Part shown: positions 23,014 through 32,547 of the stretch, piece after piece
Position numbering within the stretch: position 1 is the first letter of the stretch
How the letters are laid out: each line of letters starts with the position of its first letter
Source of the DNA: an uncultured Christensenella sp.
GTDB taxonomy: Bacteria; Bacillota; Clostridia; Christensenellales; Borkfalkiaceae
Assembly (NCBI GenBank): GCA_910585595.1
Contig: CAJUET010000004.1
Coordinates: 1 to 64,000 of the forward strand
Length of the DNA: 64,000 nt
Direction of reading: 5' to 3'
Translations under genes and position numbers: made by a program
The notes under the pieces: generated by a model
What the model was told of the DNA's origin: nothing
What the model saw: only the letters and a program-made list of their open reading frames with translations
Databases searched by the model: none

Positions 23014-24039
23014 ATGATCGGGAGAACGAAAAAACCTACGGTAAAGGATGTTGCGGCGCTTGCGGGAGTTTCCGCAACGACGGTTTCGCTCGTTCTCAAC
23101 GGAAAGGGAGAGGGCATTCCGGAAATGACGCGCGACCGCGTGCGGCGCGCGGTCAAAGAGTTGCATTATCATTCGGATTTTACGGCGCGCGCGATGGTTA
23201 CGAGAAAGACGAATTTGATCGGCGTTGTCATTCCCGATATTTCCAATGCGTTTTTTGCGGCTTGTGTCAGACATTTGCAAGTGGCGCTGTCAAGACACGG
23301 GTACGATATTCTGCTTTGTAACAGCGAAGAAAGGGCGGAAAACGATTTGCATTATATCCGCCTGCTTGCCGGAAGGAACGTGGACGGTTTGATTTTGACG
23401 CCGAGCGCCGAAGCGCTTACCGAAAAGTATGAGACGGAAGTGAAAAGAACGCTTGCGGAAGTCGGGCTTCCCTATCTTTTCCTCGATCGCTATTACCGCG
23501 GCGACGAGCCGAAAGTAGTGGTGGATAACGCAGAAAGCAGTTACCGCGCTGCAAAATATTTGATCGAATGCGGTCATAAAAAGATAGGCGCGGTTGCGGG
23601 ACCTTTTATTCTCAACAGTAGCTATAACCGTCTGAAAGGATTAAGGCGGGCGCTCGAAGAAAAAGGTTTATCCCTTCCCGACGAATATATCGTCGAAGGT
23701 AAGTATGATATAGAAACGGGAATCCGCGGCGGAGAAAAACTCATCGCCGCCGACGTTACCGCGATATTTGCATTCAGTGACGTTCAGGCGTTCGGCGTAT
23801 ACGAGAGCGTCAAGCGCGCGGGCAGGAAAGTTCCGGAAGATATATCGATCGTGGGGTTTGACGATGCTCAGTATTCTGCTCTTTTGGATACTCCGCTTAC
23901 GACGATGCGCCAGCCCGTAAAATCTTTGGCGGAGGAAGCGTGCAGGATCGTGCTTGCGCTTATGGAAGAGAAAGGAGAAGTGGAAAACGTACAGCTTCCC
24001 GCCGAATTGATCATAAGAAGCAGTGTTTCCAGGATTTAA
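23014..24039 (+). CDS. LacI-family transcriptional regulator
   Basis: This gene encodes 341 residues. The N-terminal HTH is TVKDVAALAGVSATTVSLVLNG (9-30), followed by the hinge helix. The periplasmic-binding-like core begins at LIGVVIPDISNAFFA and contains the effector pocket (VDGLILTPS, DRYYRGDEP, CGHKKIGAVAGP). Adjacent to rbsK and upstream of the transporter genes, it most likely senses ribose or a related sugar and binds the operator at 22060-22071. Confidence 0.9.
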   Translation: MIGRTKKPTVKDVAALAGVSATTVSLVLNGKGEGIPEMTRDRVRRAVKELHYHSDFTARAMVTRKTNLIGVVIPDISNAFFAACVRHLQVALSRHGYDILLCNSEERAENDLHYIRLLAGRNVDGLILTPSAEALTEKYETEVKRTLAEVGLPYLFLDRYYRGDEPKVVVDNAESSYRAAKYLIECGHKKIGAVAGPFILNSSYNRLKGLRRALEEKGLSLPDEYIVEGKYDIETGIRGGEKLIAADVTAIFAFSDVQAFGVYESVKRAGRKVPEDISIVGFDDAQYSALLDTPLTTMRQPVKSLAEEACRIVLALMEEKGEVENVQLPAELIIRSSVSRI

Positions 24040-24062
24040 GCAGTAAAAATAAAATTTTTTTT

Positions 24063-24108
24063 CGAACGGGCGCGCCCGTTCGCTTATGTTAGCCTATCGC
24101 TAACATAA
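24063..24108. promoter_or_regulatory. Two palindromes upstream of the transporter operon
   Basis: The perfect 20-base palindrome CGAACGGGCGCGCCCGTTCG (24063-24082) is followed by TTATGTTAGC/GCTAACATAA (24084-24093 / 24099-24108). The first may terminate or be an operator; the second resembles an operator or RNA hairpin ahead of the permease gene. Confidence 0.6.
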
Positions 24109-24140
24109 TAACAAATAATAGGAAAAGGAGGGTCGAAGTT

Positions 24141-25154
24141 ATGAATCCTGCCGCTGAAAAGATCGCAAACGCGGAAACGGAGATGAACGCCGATGCGGAA
24201 GCGAACGTAAATAATAAAAATACGAAAAAGAAAAAGAAGTGGACTTCGAGCGACTGGACGCTGTTCTGTATGGCTTCGCTTTCCGTCGTGTTTCTTGCGA
24301 TTTTCGCTTACGCGCCCCTCTACGGGCTTGTTCTTGCGTTTAAAAAAGGCGACGGATACCTGAATATTTCGCAGGCGATAGACCGTGCTCCCTTCTGCGG
24401 ATTCGATAATTTTAAAGCCTTCTTCGAAGATCCCGATTTCGGCAATATCATGCTGAATACGCTCGGACTGAATATTCTGCAACTTCTGATCAACTTTCCC
24501 TGTCCGATCATCTTTGCCGTGCTCACGGCGGAGCTGATCAGCGACACCTTTAAAAAGACGGTGCAGACGATTACGTTTTTCCCGCACTTTATTTCCTGGG
24601 CGGTGTTCGGAGGCATCTTTCTGAGTTTACTCGATTTCGATACGGGAATCGTGAATACGGCGTTCTACAATTTGGGTTTGATCTCGGAGAAAAAAGATAT
24701 TCTCGGCGATCCGAACGCATTCTGGTGGATCATCATTGGAACGTCGCTACTGAAAGGTATGGGCTGGGGTTCGGTCATTTACGTTGCCGCGATCGCCGCG
24801 ATCCCCCAAGAACTTTACGAGGCGGCGAAGATTGACGGGGCGAACCGTTTCCATAAAATTATTTATATTACGATCCCTTCGATCGCGCCCACGATCACGC
24901 TGTTCTTTATTCTTTCCGTCAGCGGTATTCTGAACAACGGTATTGAGCACATCTGGGTATTCCAGAACATGAACAACATAGAGAGGAGCGAAGTGCTCGA
25001 TACGTATATCTATAAATACGCTTTCAATAAGGATTACGGTATGCGTTTCAGCTTTACGACGGCGATCGGGCTTGTGAAATCGCTCGTGTCGTTCGTGCTG
25101 CTTCTGGGCGGAAACTTTATCTGTAAAAAAATCAGCGGAAAGGGGATTTACTGA
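24141..25154 (+). CDS. Carbohydrate ABC transporter permease, LplB type
   Basis: A 337-residue inner-membrane permease of the CUT1 family. After a charged 40-residue N-terminus come six membrane helices. The EAA loop that contacts the ATPase is ELYEAAKIDGANRFHKI (around 226-242). APLYGLVLAFKKG and FDNFKAFFEDP near the N-terminus are typical of LplB/YteP proteins that import oligosaccharides. AAAGGAGGG precedes the ATG. It forms an operon with the second permease (1-base gap). No ATPase gene is present, so a shared MsmX-type ATPase probably drives it. Confidence 0.9.
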   Translation: MNPAAEKIANAETEMNADAEANVNNKNTKKKKKWTSSDWTLFCMASLSVVFLAIFAYAPLYGLVLAFKKGDGYLNISQAIDRAPFCGFDNFKAFFEDPDFGNIMLNTLGLNILQLLINFPCPIIFAVLTAELISDTFKKTVQTITFFPHFISWAVFGGIFLSLLDFDTGIVNTAFYNLGLISEKKDILGDPNAFWWIIIGTSLLKGMGWGSVIYVAAIAAIPQELYEAAKIDGANRFHKIIYITIPSIAPTITLFFILSVSGILNNGIEHIWVFQNMNNIERSEVLDTYIYKYAFNKDYGMRFSFTTAIGLVKSLVSFVLLLGGNFICKKISGKGIY

Positions 25155-25155
25155 G

Positions 25156-26322
25156 ATGACGTTGCAACAGTCTGTTCAAAAGTCGATTCGGAAACTGACC
25201 GATCTTAACGGAGAATCTTATCCCCGTCTGAAACACATTTTAGCGCCGTTGCTTGCAGTCGCCTATGCGGGATTCTTTGTATTCCTCTATCTCTCGATGG
25301 TGACGATCGACGAAGGGACGGAGGCGTTGTACCGTTCGCTCGACGCGGTATTCTATGTGTTTTGCGGCTTGCTCGTTCCCGCGATCGCCGCAACAGGGTT
25401 TTGGATCGCCGTGTTCGTTCTCAGGAAAAAGGAATTCCGCCGCCGTTTCAGAAAGAGCAAACTCAATCATAGGATCAAAACGTTCGACGTGATCCTGTTT
25501 ATTCTGATGGCGCTCTTCTGCGTGATGTGCCTTTATCCCATCGTTTATGTGTTGGCGGGAAGTTTTAATCAGGGCGCCGATTATACGAAAGGAGGCGTGT
25601 ACTTTCTGCCTCGCGTGTTTACGTTTGAAAATTACCGCGTTGTGCTTTCGGATAAGCAAATGTGGTGGAGTTATTTTGTAACGATCGGGCGCACCGTCAT
25701 CGGTTCGGCTACCGCGCTTGTGTTTACGGCGGCGGTCGCCTATGCGATGAGCCGTCCTAATCTCAAATTCAAACCGTTCTTCTACTGGGTAAACATTTTT
25801 ACGATGTTTTTCAGCGGCGGACTCATCCCATACTTTCTCATTATCAAGACGTTCGGGCTCTTCGACAACTTTCTCGTGTACATCATTCCGAGTATGTACT
25901 CCGTATATAACATGATCGTTTTGCAGAGCGGATTCAAGTCGATCGACGGCGAAATACACGATGCGGCGGTCGTGGACGGCGCGGGCGAACTCAGGATCTG
26001 GTGGCAAATCTATATGCCGCTGAGCAAACCCATTTTGGCGACCATCGTTCTTTGGCTTGCGGTGGGGCACTGGAACAGCTATTTCGACACCATGATTTAT
26101 ACAAACAGCGAAAATTTGCAGACTTTGCAGTATTTTCTGCTCAAAGCGATCCAGACCTCTTCGATGACGGAGGGAATGCCTCCGGAACTTATGGAGCGGC
26201 TGTCGGCGAAGACCATTTCGCTCGCGGCGATCATCATTTCGATTATTCCCGTGCTCTGCTTCTTCCCGCTCGTCAGAAAGAATTTTGCGTCCGGTATCAT
26301 GATAGGCTCTTTGAAGGGCTGA
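25156..26322 (+). CDS. Carbohydrate ABC transporter permease, YtcP/LplC type
   Basis: A 388-residue partner permease. It has an N-terminal extension with two additional helices (about 30-50 and 68-88) before the usual six, making it longer than typical YtcP (about 290). VLAGSFNQGADYTKGGVYFLP is the family's periplasmic segment. The EAA loop is EIHDAAVVDGAGELRIWW (around 268-285). It would form the channel heterodimer with the preceding LplB-type protein. Confidence 0.9.
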   Translation: MTLQQSVQKSIRKLTDLNGESYPRLKHILAPLLAVAYAGFFVFLYLSMVTIDEGTEALYRSLDAVFYVFCGLLVPAIAATGFWIAVFVLRKKEFRRRFRKSKLNHRIKTFDVILFILMALFCVMCLYPIVYVLAGSFNQGADYTKGGVYFLPRVFTFENYRVVLSDKQMWWSYFVTIGRTVIGSATALVFTAAVAYAMSRPNLKFKPFFYWVNIFTMFFSGGLIPYFLIIKTFGLFDNFLVYIIPSMYSVYNMIVLQSGFKSIDGEIHDAAVVDGAGELRIWWQIYMPLSKPILATIVLWLAVGHWNSYFDTMIYTNSENLQTLQYFLLKAIQTSSMTEGMPPELMERLSAKTISLAAIIISIIPVLCFFPLVRKNFASGIMIGSLKG

Positions 26323-26348
26323 TAAAACAAAAAACAAGGAGGAAACTT

Positions 26349-28205
26349 ATGAACAAAAAATTCAAGATCGCGTCTATCGTCTGTGCGGCGGCAGTTGCCG
26401 TTACGGTCATGGCTGGGTGCGGCGGCGGAGGACTTGGCGACGGAATGGCGGTTCTCGACTATCCCAACTTTGCCGAAACGCCGAAGGATAAGAACAGTTG
26501 GGAATATCTGCCCGACAACAACAATATGACGGTGGAATGGTATGTGGACGTTTCGAGCTGGCCCATTCCCGCCGAAAACAGCGTTCTCAGAAAGATCAAG
26601 GAAGATACGGGAATCACGATTAAATTTATGACGCCCGTTTCGGACGACGGGCAAAAACTCGCCACCATGGTTGCGGGCGGAAACCTGCCCGACGTCATTT
26701 CCGTTCCCACTGCGAGTTCGCGTATGCTCGCCCAACTTGCGCAGCAGGGCTACGTTTACGACATCAACACGCTTGCGGATAAGTGGGCGCCCACGCTCTA
26801 CGAACACCTGCCCGAAGACGTTCTTGATTGGTGGGCGTACGGAAACGATAAGACCTACGGAATTCCCAACCATTATTACAGTTACAGGGATATTCCAGAC
26901 GAGAAGTTGCAGCCCAACGGCGGCATGATGGTGCGCAAAGATATTTTTGATGCTTGGCAGGCTCACGTGGAGGCAAACTTAAAAGGTGAGGACGGAAACG
27001 TGACCTATACGGGCTTCGACGGTCAGGAAAAAACTGTGGAATGGCAGGGCTACATCACAACTCCCGAAGGCTTTAAAGAGGCGGCTAAGTGGGCGATGGA
27101 GCACTATTACGGTACGGGGGACGGTCAGATCACCACGGCTCTGCAACTCAATCAATTCGCTTCCGGTATGAATAATTCGCTCACATGGCTCGCGCAGTTC
27201 TTTGCGGTTCCCTTCGAGGACAGGGACGGAAACTATGTGTATCAGTTTACGACCGAAGCCTATGAGGAAGTCCTGTATTATCTCAACGATTTATTCCGTA
27301 CCAAAGTCGGCGGGAATCCGCTTATTTCGACGGGCAACTTTACGCAGAATTACGACGGCGTGGGAAGCGTGATCGCGGGCGGAAAGGCTTTTGCGACGCT
27401 CGTGACTCCGCAGGATTACCAGATGCACTTTGTTACGGCGAAGGACAGCGGTTCGGAGTATGTTTCGATGTATATTACGAACGAAGCCGGCGACGCTCCC
27501 GTTCTTGCGGATATCCGCGGGTACGGATACCTTATGAACATGATCACGACGAAATGTAAGCGCCCCGACGTCGTCATCAAGCTCTTCGATTATCTTTCCA
27601 GCCCGCAGGGGCAGAATCTCGTATGTTTCGGCGTCGAGGGGGAAACCTGGAACAAGGGCGAAAACGATGAAATCGTTTACACGGACGCCTATCTCGAAGC
27701 AAAGCGCGATCCCTCGCAGACTGTTGCGGGATACGGACTTATGACGGTGGACATGCTTATCAACTATCAGTATTACGACAACGTACAGCCCAAGACGAAC
27801 AACGGAAAAACGGAGAGCGAGCTGTTTCGTTCCAATCTCAAACGTCCGCTTTCGATGTATTCCTACGATTACAACGTAACGCATTTCGTGGTGGACGCGA
27901 CGGATAAAAGCTTTATGGAATACAACAATGCTCTTACGAGGATCGATTCGCTCATTTCCCAGCAGGTGCCTAAAATTTTACAGGCGGCAAGCGCGGCGGA
28001 TGCGAAAAATATTTACGACAGCACGTTAAAGCTTCTTGAAAACCGAAATCTCAAACTTGTCGTCGAAACCAATGCGGCGGCGTATAAGAAGACGAAGGAA
28101 AAATTGGGCATTAAGACGGCGTGGCCCGTGTATCAGGAGGGTTATGTATCGCCTCTTGACAGAACCAAACCCAACGGCGATCCGTCTTATTACAGAACGT
28201 ATTGA
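26349..28205 (+). CDS. Extracellular solute-binding lipoprotein of the ABC transporter
   Basis: A 618-residue binding protein. A signal peptide of 22 residues ends in the lipobox VMAGC (Cys23), so it is membrane-anchored. The rest is a two-lobed family-1 binding protein of the large LplA/YtcQ type, Trp/Tyr-rich as for oligosaccharide binders (SSWPIPAENS, then LPDVISVPT). The start at 26349 follows AAGGAGGAAACTT; a longer frame begins inside the permease gene. It captures the substrate for the two upstream permeases. Confidence 0.92.
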   Translation: MNKKFKIASIVCAAAVAVTVMAGCGGGGLGDGMAVLDYPNFAETPKDKNSWEYLPDNNNMTVEWYVDVSSWPIPAENSVLRKIKEDTGITIKFMTPVSDDGQKLATMVAGGNLPDVISVPTASSRMLAQLAQQGYVYDINTLADKWAPTLYEHLPEDVLDWWAYGNDKTYGIPNHYYSYRDIPDEKLQPNGGMMVRKDIFDAWQAHVEANLKGEDGNVTYTGFDGQEKTVEWQGYITTPEGFKEAAKWAMEHYYGTGDGQITTALQLNQFASGMNNSLTWLAQFFAVPFEDRDGNYVYQFTTEAYEEVLYYLNDLFRTKVGGNPLISTGNFTQNYDGVGSVIAGGKAFATLVTPQDYQMHFVTAKDSGSEYVSMYITNEAGDAPVLADIRGYGYLMNMITTKCKRPDVVIKLFDYLSSPQGQNLVCFGVEGETWNKGENDEIVYTDAYLEAKRDPSQTVAGYGLMTVDMLINYQYYDNVQPKTNNGKTESELFRSNLKRPLSMYSYDYNVTHFVVDATDKSFMEYNNALTRIDSLISQQVPKILQAASAADAKNIYDSTLKLLENRNLKLVVETNAAAYKKTKEKLGIKTAWPVYQEGYVSPLDRTKPNGDPSYYRTY

Positions 28206-28213
28206 GGTCAGTT

Positions 28214-29101
28214 ATGCAAAAAATCATTATCGATACGGATATCGGTGACGACATCGACGACGCGTTTGCAATCGCGCTTGCCGCCTGTATGCCGGAAGCG
28301 GAACTCGTCGGCGTTACAACGGTATTCCGCAATACGGAAGCGCGGGCGCAGCTTGCGGAAAAACTGCTCGAATGCGCAGGCGTAAAAACGAAGGTGTACG
28401 CGGGGGAGCGGCTGCCCCTGAAAGAACCGTTCCATCCGTTTGCAAAGGATACGGGTTTCCCCGAAACTTCGTTGCCCTGTCAATGGGAGGAGAGCTACGG
28501 CGATTATCCCGTAAACGGGGGCGCGGTGGAATTTCTTTCCGAGAGCGCAGAACGGTACGGAAAAGACCTCTGTATCGTTGCGATCGGACCTTTGACTAAT
28601 CTTGCGCGGGCAATCGAAAAATATCCCCAGCAGATGAAGCGTTGCGGAAAGATCCTTTCCATGGGAGGAAGTTTTAAGAAATTCGCGCCCGAATGGAACT
28701 ATCTGTGCGATCCCGAAGCGGCAGACATTGTGATCGGGAGCGGGATACCCTTTTATGCGGTGGGGTTGGACGTAACGCTCACCTGTCCGCTCGAAGCGGG
28801 GCTGTTGGAAAAATTCAGGACTTCGGAAAAGCCCGTAAACAAATTGCTGAGCCTGTGGCTTGACAGGTGGTTCGACTTTTTCGGCTTTGAAAAGTCCGTC
28901 ATGCACGATCCCCTTGCGCTTGCGTGTACGGTAACGGACGCATGCATGTTTGAAAAAAAGTTCGTTGCGATCGATCTCAAAGGCGCACGCGGGGCGGCGT
29001 TCGTATCGGAGAGGGAAGAAGCGGGTTATTCGCCGATATATGTTGCGGTTTCGGCGGACAAGGAAAAATTCTATAACATGGTTGAATCGGTTCTTCTGTA
29101 A
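28214..29101 (+). CDS. Nucleoside hydrolase (IunH family)
   Basis: A 295-residue N-ribohydrolase that splits nucleosides (or ribosyl glycosides) into base and ribose. The calcium-binding aspartate cluster is IIDTDIGDDIDDA (5-17; the family consensus is DTDPGxDDA). NLARAIEKYP and the C-terminal MHDPLA (His/Asp) are also family motifs. The ATG at 28214 follows GAGGTCA. No signal peptide is visible, so it acts in the cytoplasm. Within an operon with a transporter and near ribokinase, it suggests that the imported compound carries a ribosyl group. Confidence 0.9.
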   Translation: MQKIIIDTDIGDDIDDAFAIALAACMPEAELVGVTTVFRNTEARAQLAEKLLECAGVKTKVYAGERLPLKEPFHPFAKDTGFPETSLPCQWEESYGDYPVNGGAVEFLSESAERYGKDLCIVAIGPLTNLARAIEKYPQQMKRCGKILSMGGSFKKFAPEWNYLCDPEAADIVIGSGIPFYAVGLDVTLTCPLEAGLLEKFRTSEKPVNKLLSLWLDRWFDFFGFEKSVMHDPLALACTVTDACMFEKKFVAIDLKGARGAAFVSEREEAGYSPIYVAVSADKEKFYNMVESVLL

Positions 29102-29167
29102 ACCGAAAAAACAAAAAACAAAGCAATATCGGGCAATGCCCGTAAATATGAAACGGAGGAAAATTTT

Positions 29168-31345
29168 ATGACAAAGAAAAAGAACAAAGCTCTCGCTCTT
29201 GCGCTCGCCGCGTGTATGTCGTTCGGCACGCTCGCTTCGCTCGGCACAATCGGCGGGATCAGAGCGCACGATGCGATCACCGCATCCGCGCTGGACACGA
29301 CGACGCAGATGACCTATCCATTTGAAACGGGGACGAATGCGTTTAAAAACGCTCCTACGTTCAAAATGGCAAGGGAACAAACCTCGGCCGATACATGGGA
29401 ATTCGGTCAGACGCATTTCGATAACGGTGCAACCGATTTGACGGCGGCGAAGTATTTAGCCGTTCAGATTCAGATGACGGAGGGAAATCCCGGTTTGACG
29501 TTCGGTTTTATCGACAGCGCCAATAAGAGATTTTGTACCAACGCCGACGGAAAGAAACTCTATTTCCTGTCGGAAAACGGAACGATAACGGAGAACTCGG
29601 TACTGTATGCTTCATCCAATATCGGAGCAAATGCGAAAGGAACGTTGCTGATTCCGGTCGATTCGCTGATATGGAGAGAAGCGGGAAGCATTACGAAAGT
29701 CGCTTCGTTCTATTTTGAAACAAATGCAAAATATAACTGGAACTTTACACTGAAAGTCGGTGAAATCGGTTATTATAACGGCGAAATCGGCGAGGCGGGA
29801 ACAACGTTTACTAAGCTGGTCGATTTGAGCGGCGGCGAAAGGGCAAAGAGTAAATATTATGTTGCGTCTACAAATCCTTCTGCATTGACGATGCCCTCCG
29901 AAGAGGCAATCCCCGAACCCGAACCGCCTGCACTGAACGCCTATCCGTTCCGCAAAGGGGACGAGGCAAACAACAATACTATGACTTGGAGCGGGTTTGA
30001 CGTAGATAACAGCAAGGATAATCAACAGACTGTTAAGGTGAAGTTCGACGTCGATACGGCAGACTTCTCAAACGCGGAATATCTTGTCGTGCAGTATAAG
30101 AACAATGCTGCGCCCGGACTTCAATTCGTTCTCAATCAGGCGGATAAGAATTATTCCGTGGCAGGTAAAAACGACGAACCCATTTACTTTGCGGAAGAGG
30201 GAAAAACGCAGAGCGCGCTCTCTTGTAAGATTACGTTTGATCACGTCAACGTAGCGCAATCCAATAAAATGGGCGCGTTGATCATTCCCATGTCCTCGAT
30301 GAAGTGGAAAGGCACGGCGGGCGATTTGAGCCAAATCGACGCGCTGACGATCACGACCAATTCTCGTTATAACGGCGGATTCGAACTGCTGATCGGCGAA
30401 ATCGGAATGTACGACGAGGATACGCAGGCTTTTACGAAATTGCTTGATCTCTCTTCGGACAAGAGCGCGAAGTTTACGGTATCCACGCAACTTGACGAAA
30501 ATAAGGGCATTCTGACGCGCTTTAAACCCGTTCTCAAACAGCTCGGCGATTCTTCGATCGATTTTACGGCGGAAAAAATGACGGATTCCTCCTTTACCGA
30601 GGCAAAGCCGAAAGTTGACCCCGAAACGGGAGATCCCGTTTTGGATAGTAACGGTAAACCTATCCTCGAATATACGACGACGGGCGGCGGAATCTGGACG
30701 GGCGGTTCCTACGGCAAGCGCGTGACGACGGATATTACCGACACTTACGGCGATAAGGCGGTACAGTTGACGACGCTCGGAACCAATCCTTACGGCGACG
30801 GTTACTGCGCGTTCGACCTTGCTCCCGCAGGCGGATTCAGCTGGGCGGAAAAGAAGGGCGTTTCCTTCTGGGCGCGCAACGACAGCGATACGGAAATCTC
30901 CTTCAATATCGAAGTGGATTGCCGCATCCCTGATCCCAATAATTCCGCAAAGAAAATATCCGATCGTTTCAACATCAAACAGGGACACCGCTTTACGCTC
31001 TACGACGTAAACACGGGCAAGACGACGATCTATATGACCCGTCCCTGCGCGACCCTTCCCGTCGAATTCGAGGGCTGGGTGTACGTTCCCTTCACGGCGT
31101 TTGCCCGTGCGGATTGGAGTACCAACGGCGTTACGCAGGAAATGTTTATGGGAGCCGGATCGGAAGTTGGTTATCTTGCGCTCACCGTTCATGCGGCGAC
31201 CTATCAGAACAAGTCGTTTACCGTCAATAAATTCGGGGCGTACGCGACTTCTCCTTCGTTTGCTTCGTCTTTCGTAGACGGCGGCGGCAAGACGATCCCC
31301 GAACTGTTACAGCTCGATAAGCTCTTAAATAAGGAGGAAAATTAA
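29168..31345 (+). CDS. Secreted protein with three beta-sandwich (CBM-like) domains
   Basis: This gene encodes 725 residues. The signal peptide is KNKALALALAACMSFGTLAS and the mature start is near ITASA-LD. Two related domains, about 45-235 and 255-435, share the order KYLAVQ or EYLVVQ, GLTFGF or GLQFVL, then GTLLIPVDSLIW or GALIIPMSSMKW, N(A/S)(K/R)YNxxF and GEIGYY or GEIGMY. A third sandwich (about 500-690) has GVSFWARNDSDTEISFNIEV, as in carbohydrate-binding domains. No catalytic domain is seen. It probably binds polysaccharide at the cell surface and feeds the lipoproteins and transporter. GGAGG precedes the ATG. Confidence 0.75.
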   Translation: MTKKKNKALALALAACMSFGTLASLGTIGGIRAHDAITASALDTTTQMTYPFETGTNAFKNAPTFKMAREQTSADTWEFGQTHFDNGATDLTAAKYLAVQIQMTEGNPGLTFGFIDSANKRFCTNADGKKLYFLSENGTITENSVLYASSNIGANAKGTLLIPVDSLIWREAGSITKVASFYFETNAKYNWNFTLKVGEIGYYNGEIGEAGTTFTKLVDLSGGERAKSKYYVASTNPSALTMPSEEAIPEPEPPALNAYPFRKGDEANNNTMTWSGFDVDNSKDNQQTVKVKFDVDTADFSNAEYLVVQYKNNAAPGLQFVLNQADKNYSVAGKNDEPIYFAEEGKTQSALSCKITFDHVNVAQSNKMGALIIPMSSMKWKGTAGDLSQIDALTITTNSRYNGGFELLIGEIGMYDEDTQAFTKLLDLSSDKSAKFTVSTQLDENKGILTRFKPVLKQLGDSSIDFTAEKMTDSSFTEAKPKVDPETGDPVLDSNGKPILEYTTTGGGIWTGGSYGKRVTTDITDTYGDKAVQLTTLGTNPYGDGYCAFDLAPAGGFSWAEKKGVSFWARNDSDTEISFNIEVDCRIPDPNNSAKKISDRFNIKQGHRFTLYDVNTGKTTIYMTRPCATLPVEFEGWVYVPFTAFARADWSTNGVTQEMFMGAGSEVGYLALTVHAATYQNKSFTVNKFGAYATSPSFASSFVDGGGKTIPELLQLDKLLNKEEN

Positions 31346-31346
31346 G

Positions 31347-32468
31347 ATGAAAGGAAAGAAATTGTTTGCGGCTTGTTCCGCGATCGCTATTGGTGTTACG
31401 GCTCTCTCGCTTGCGGCTTGTAAGGATCCCAATCCTCCGGCACCGCCTCCGCCTCCCGCCGATACTTTCGGGCTTCCCGTAGCCGCTGCGGGTCATTATA
31501 TCAAGGATTCCGATCTCATCGCGGACGGCAATAACCGCTATCTTCTTTATACTACCAACGAAACGACGGGAGAAACAGACAATGCGATCGCCGTCAGTAA
31601 AGGCACGTTTGAAGAGGGCGAAGGCAAGGGCTGGAAGTACGGCGAAGGAAAAATCGTTCTGAGCGGTTCGCTCGGAAAGTGGGACGAAAATATCGGTTCG
31701 GCGTCCCTTGTAAAGGGTGAATTCGCTCTTGGGGAAAGCAACTATTCTTGGTTGATGGCATACTGCGCGACCAAAGAGGCAAGCGAGCGCCAATACAACA
31801 TCGGTCTTGCGGTGGCGGAAGCTCCCGACGGAGAGTGGACGAAAATTTCCGAAACGCCGCTCGTCGCGTTTGACGCGGACGTGTACGGTGCGACCTCGAT
31901 GGGCTGTTACGCTCCTTCGCTCGTAAATCTTGATAAGTCAGGTAATATACGTTTGTTCTACACTTATGCGGACGCCTACGGTCATTTTGCGAAATTCGTC
32001 GATTTTGATGCGAGCGATTTGGGCGCGATAGAACTTTCGGGCGAAGTACAGTGTCCCAACAACGGGCAGATTTCGGGCGGCGACAGTGTCAATATGTTCC
32101 CCAATGCGGACTTTGCATACGACTCCGCTGCGAAGAAGTTTTATACGGTCAAAGATTACTCGCCTGCGGCGGCTACAAAGCCTAACTATGCGGAACGCAT
32201 TCAACTTCTGAACATCGAGGAAAAGGAGTTCTATACGGCGGAAGTCGGCGAGGGCTGGAAGGGTCTCAGGACATGGGATTTCTCCGATACCGATGACGGC
32301 GCATGGGAACGTATTTACGGCGCGTGCATCGTTTGCGATGCATACGGGCAGATCGACGGTTCGAAAGCTTTGGAGATCGTGTACAACGTTTGCGAACTTG
32401 AAATGGACAACGAGAACTGGGAGTTTACCCAGAATTTGAAGACATTTCACTATAATCCCGTAGCGTAA
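31347..32468 (+). CDS. Beta-propeller-like glycosidase-type lipoprotein (1)
   Basis: A 373-residue lipoprotein. The lipobox is SLAAC (Cys25), followed by a Pro-rich linker. The body resembles five-bladed beta-propeller glycosidases (GH43/GH32/GH130-like): repeated blades such as IKDSDLIADGNNRYLLYTTN, GSASLVKGEFAL, YSWLMAYCAT, GLAVAEAPDGEWTKI and CYAPSLVNLDKSG. The Asp near residue 51 and acidic residues in the other blades are candidate catalytic residues, but I cannot assign a triad. It is the first of three related lipoproteins in a row and starts 1 base after the previous stop, with AAGGAGG upstream. Confidence 0.7.
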   Translation: MKGKKLFAACSAIAIGVTALSLAACKDPNPPAPPPPPADTFGLPVAAAGHYIKDSDLIADGNNRYLLYTTNETTGETDNAIAVSKGTFEEGEGKGWKYGEGKIVLSGSLGKWDENIGSASLVKGEFALGESNYSWLMAYCATKEASERQYNIGLAVAEAPDGEWTKISETPLVAFDADVYGATSMGCYAPSLVNLDKSGNIRLFYTYADAYGHFAKFVDFDASDLGAIELSGEVQCPNNGQISGGDSVNMFPNADFAYDSAAKKFYTVKDYSPAAATKPNYAERIQLLNIEEKEFYTAEVGEGWKGLRTWDFSDTDDGAWERIYGACIVCDAYGQIDGSKALEIVYNVCELEMDNENWEFTQNLKTFHYNPVA

Positions 32469-32547
32469 TAATTGAACGCGGAACCGCCGTTTCGGAGAAT
32501 TTTGCGAAACGGCGGGAAGTTCTGCGGCAGACGAATAGGAGGAAATC

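Noticed and set aside
26001..26348. N-terminal extension of the solute-binding protein from 26001
   Set aside because: The extension is the shifted reading of the permease gene; the lipoprotein signal and AAGGAGG support the ATG at 26349.
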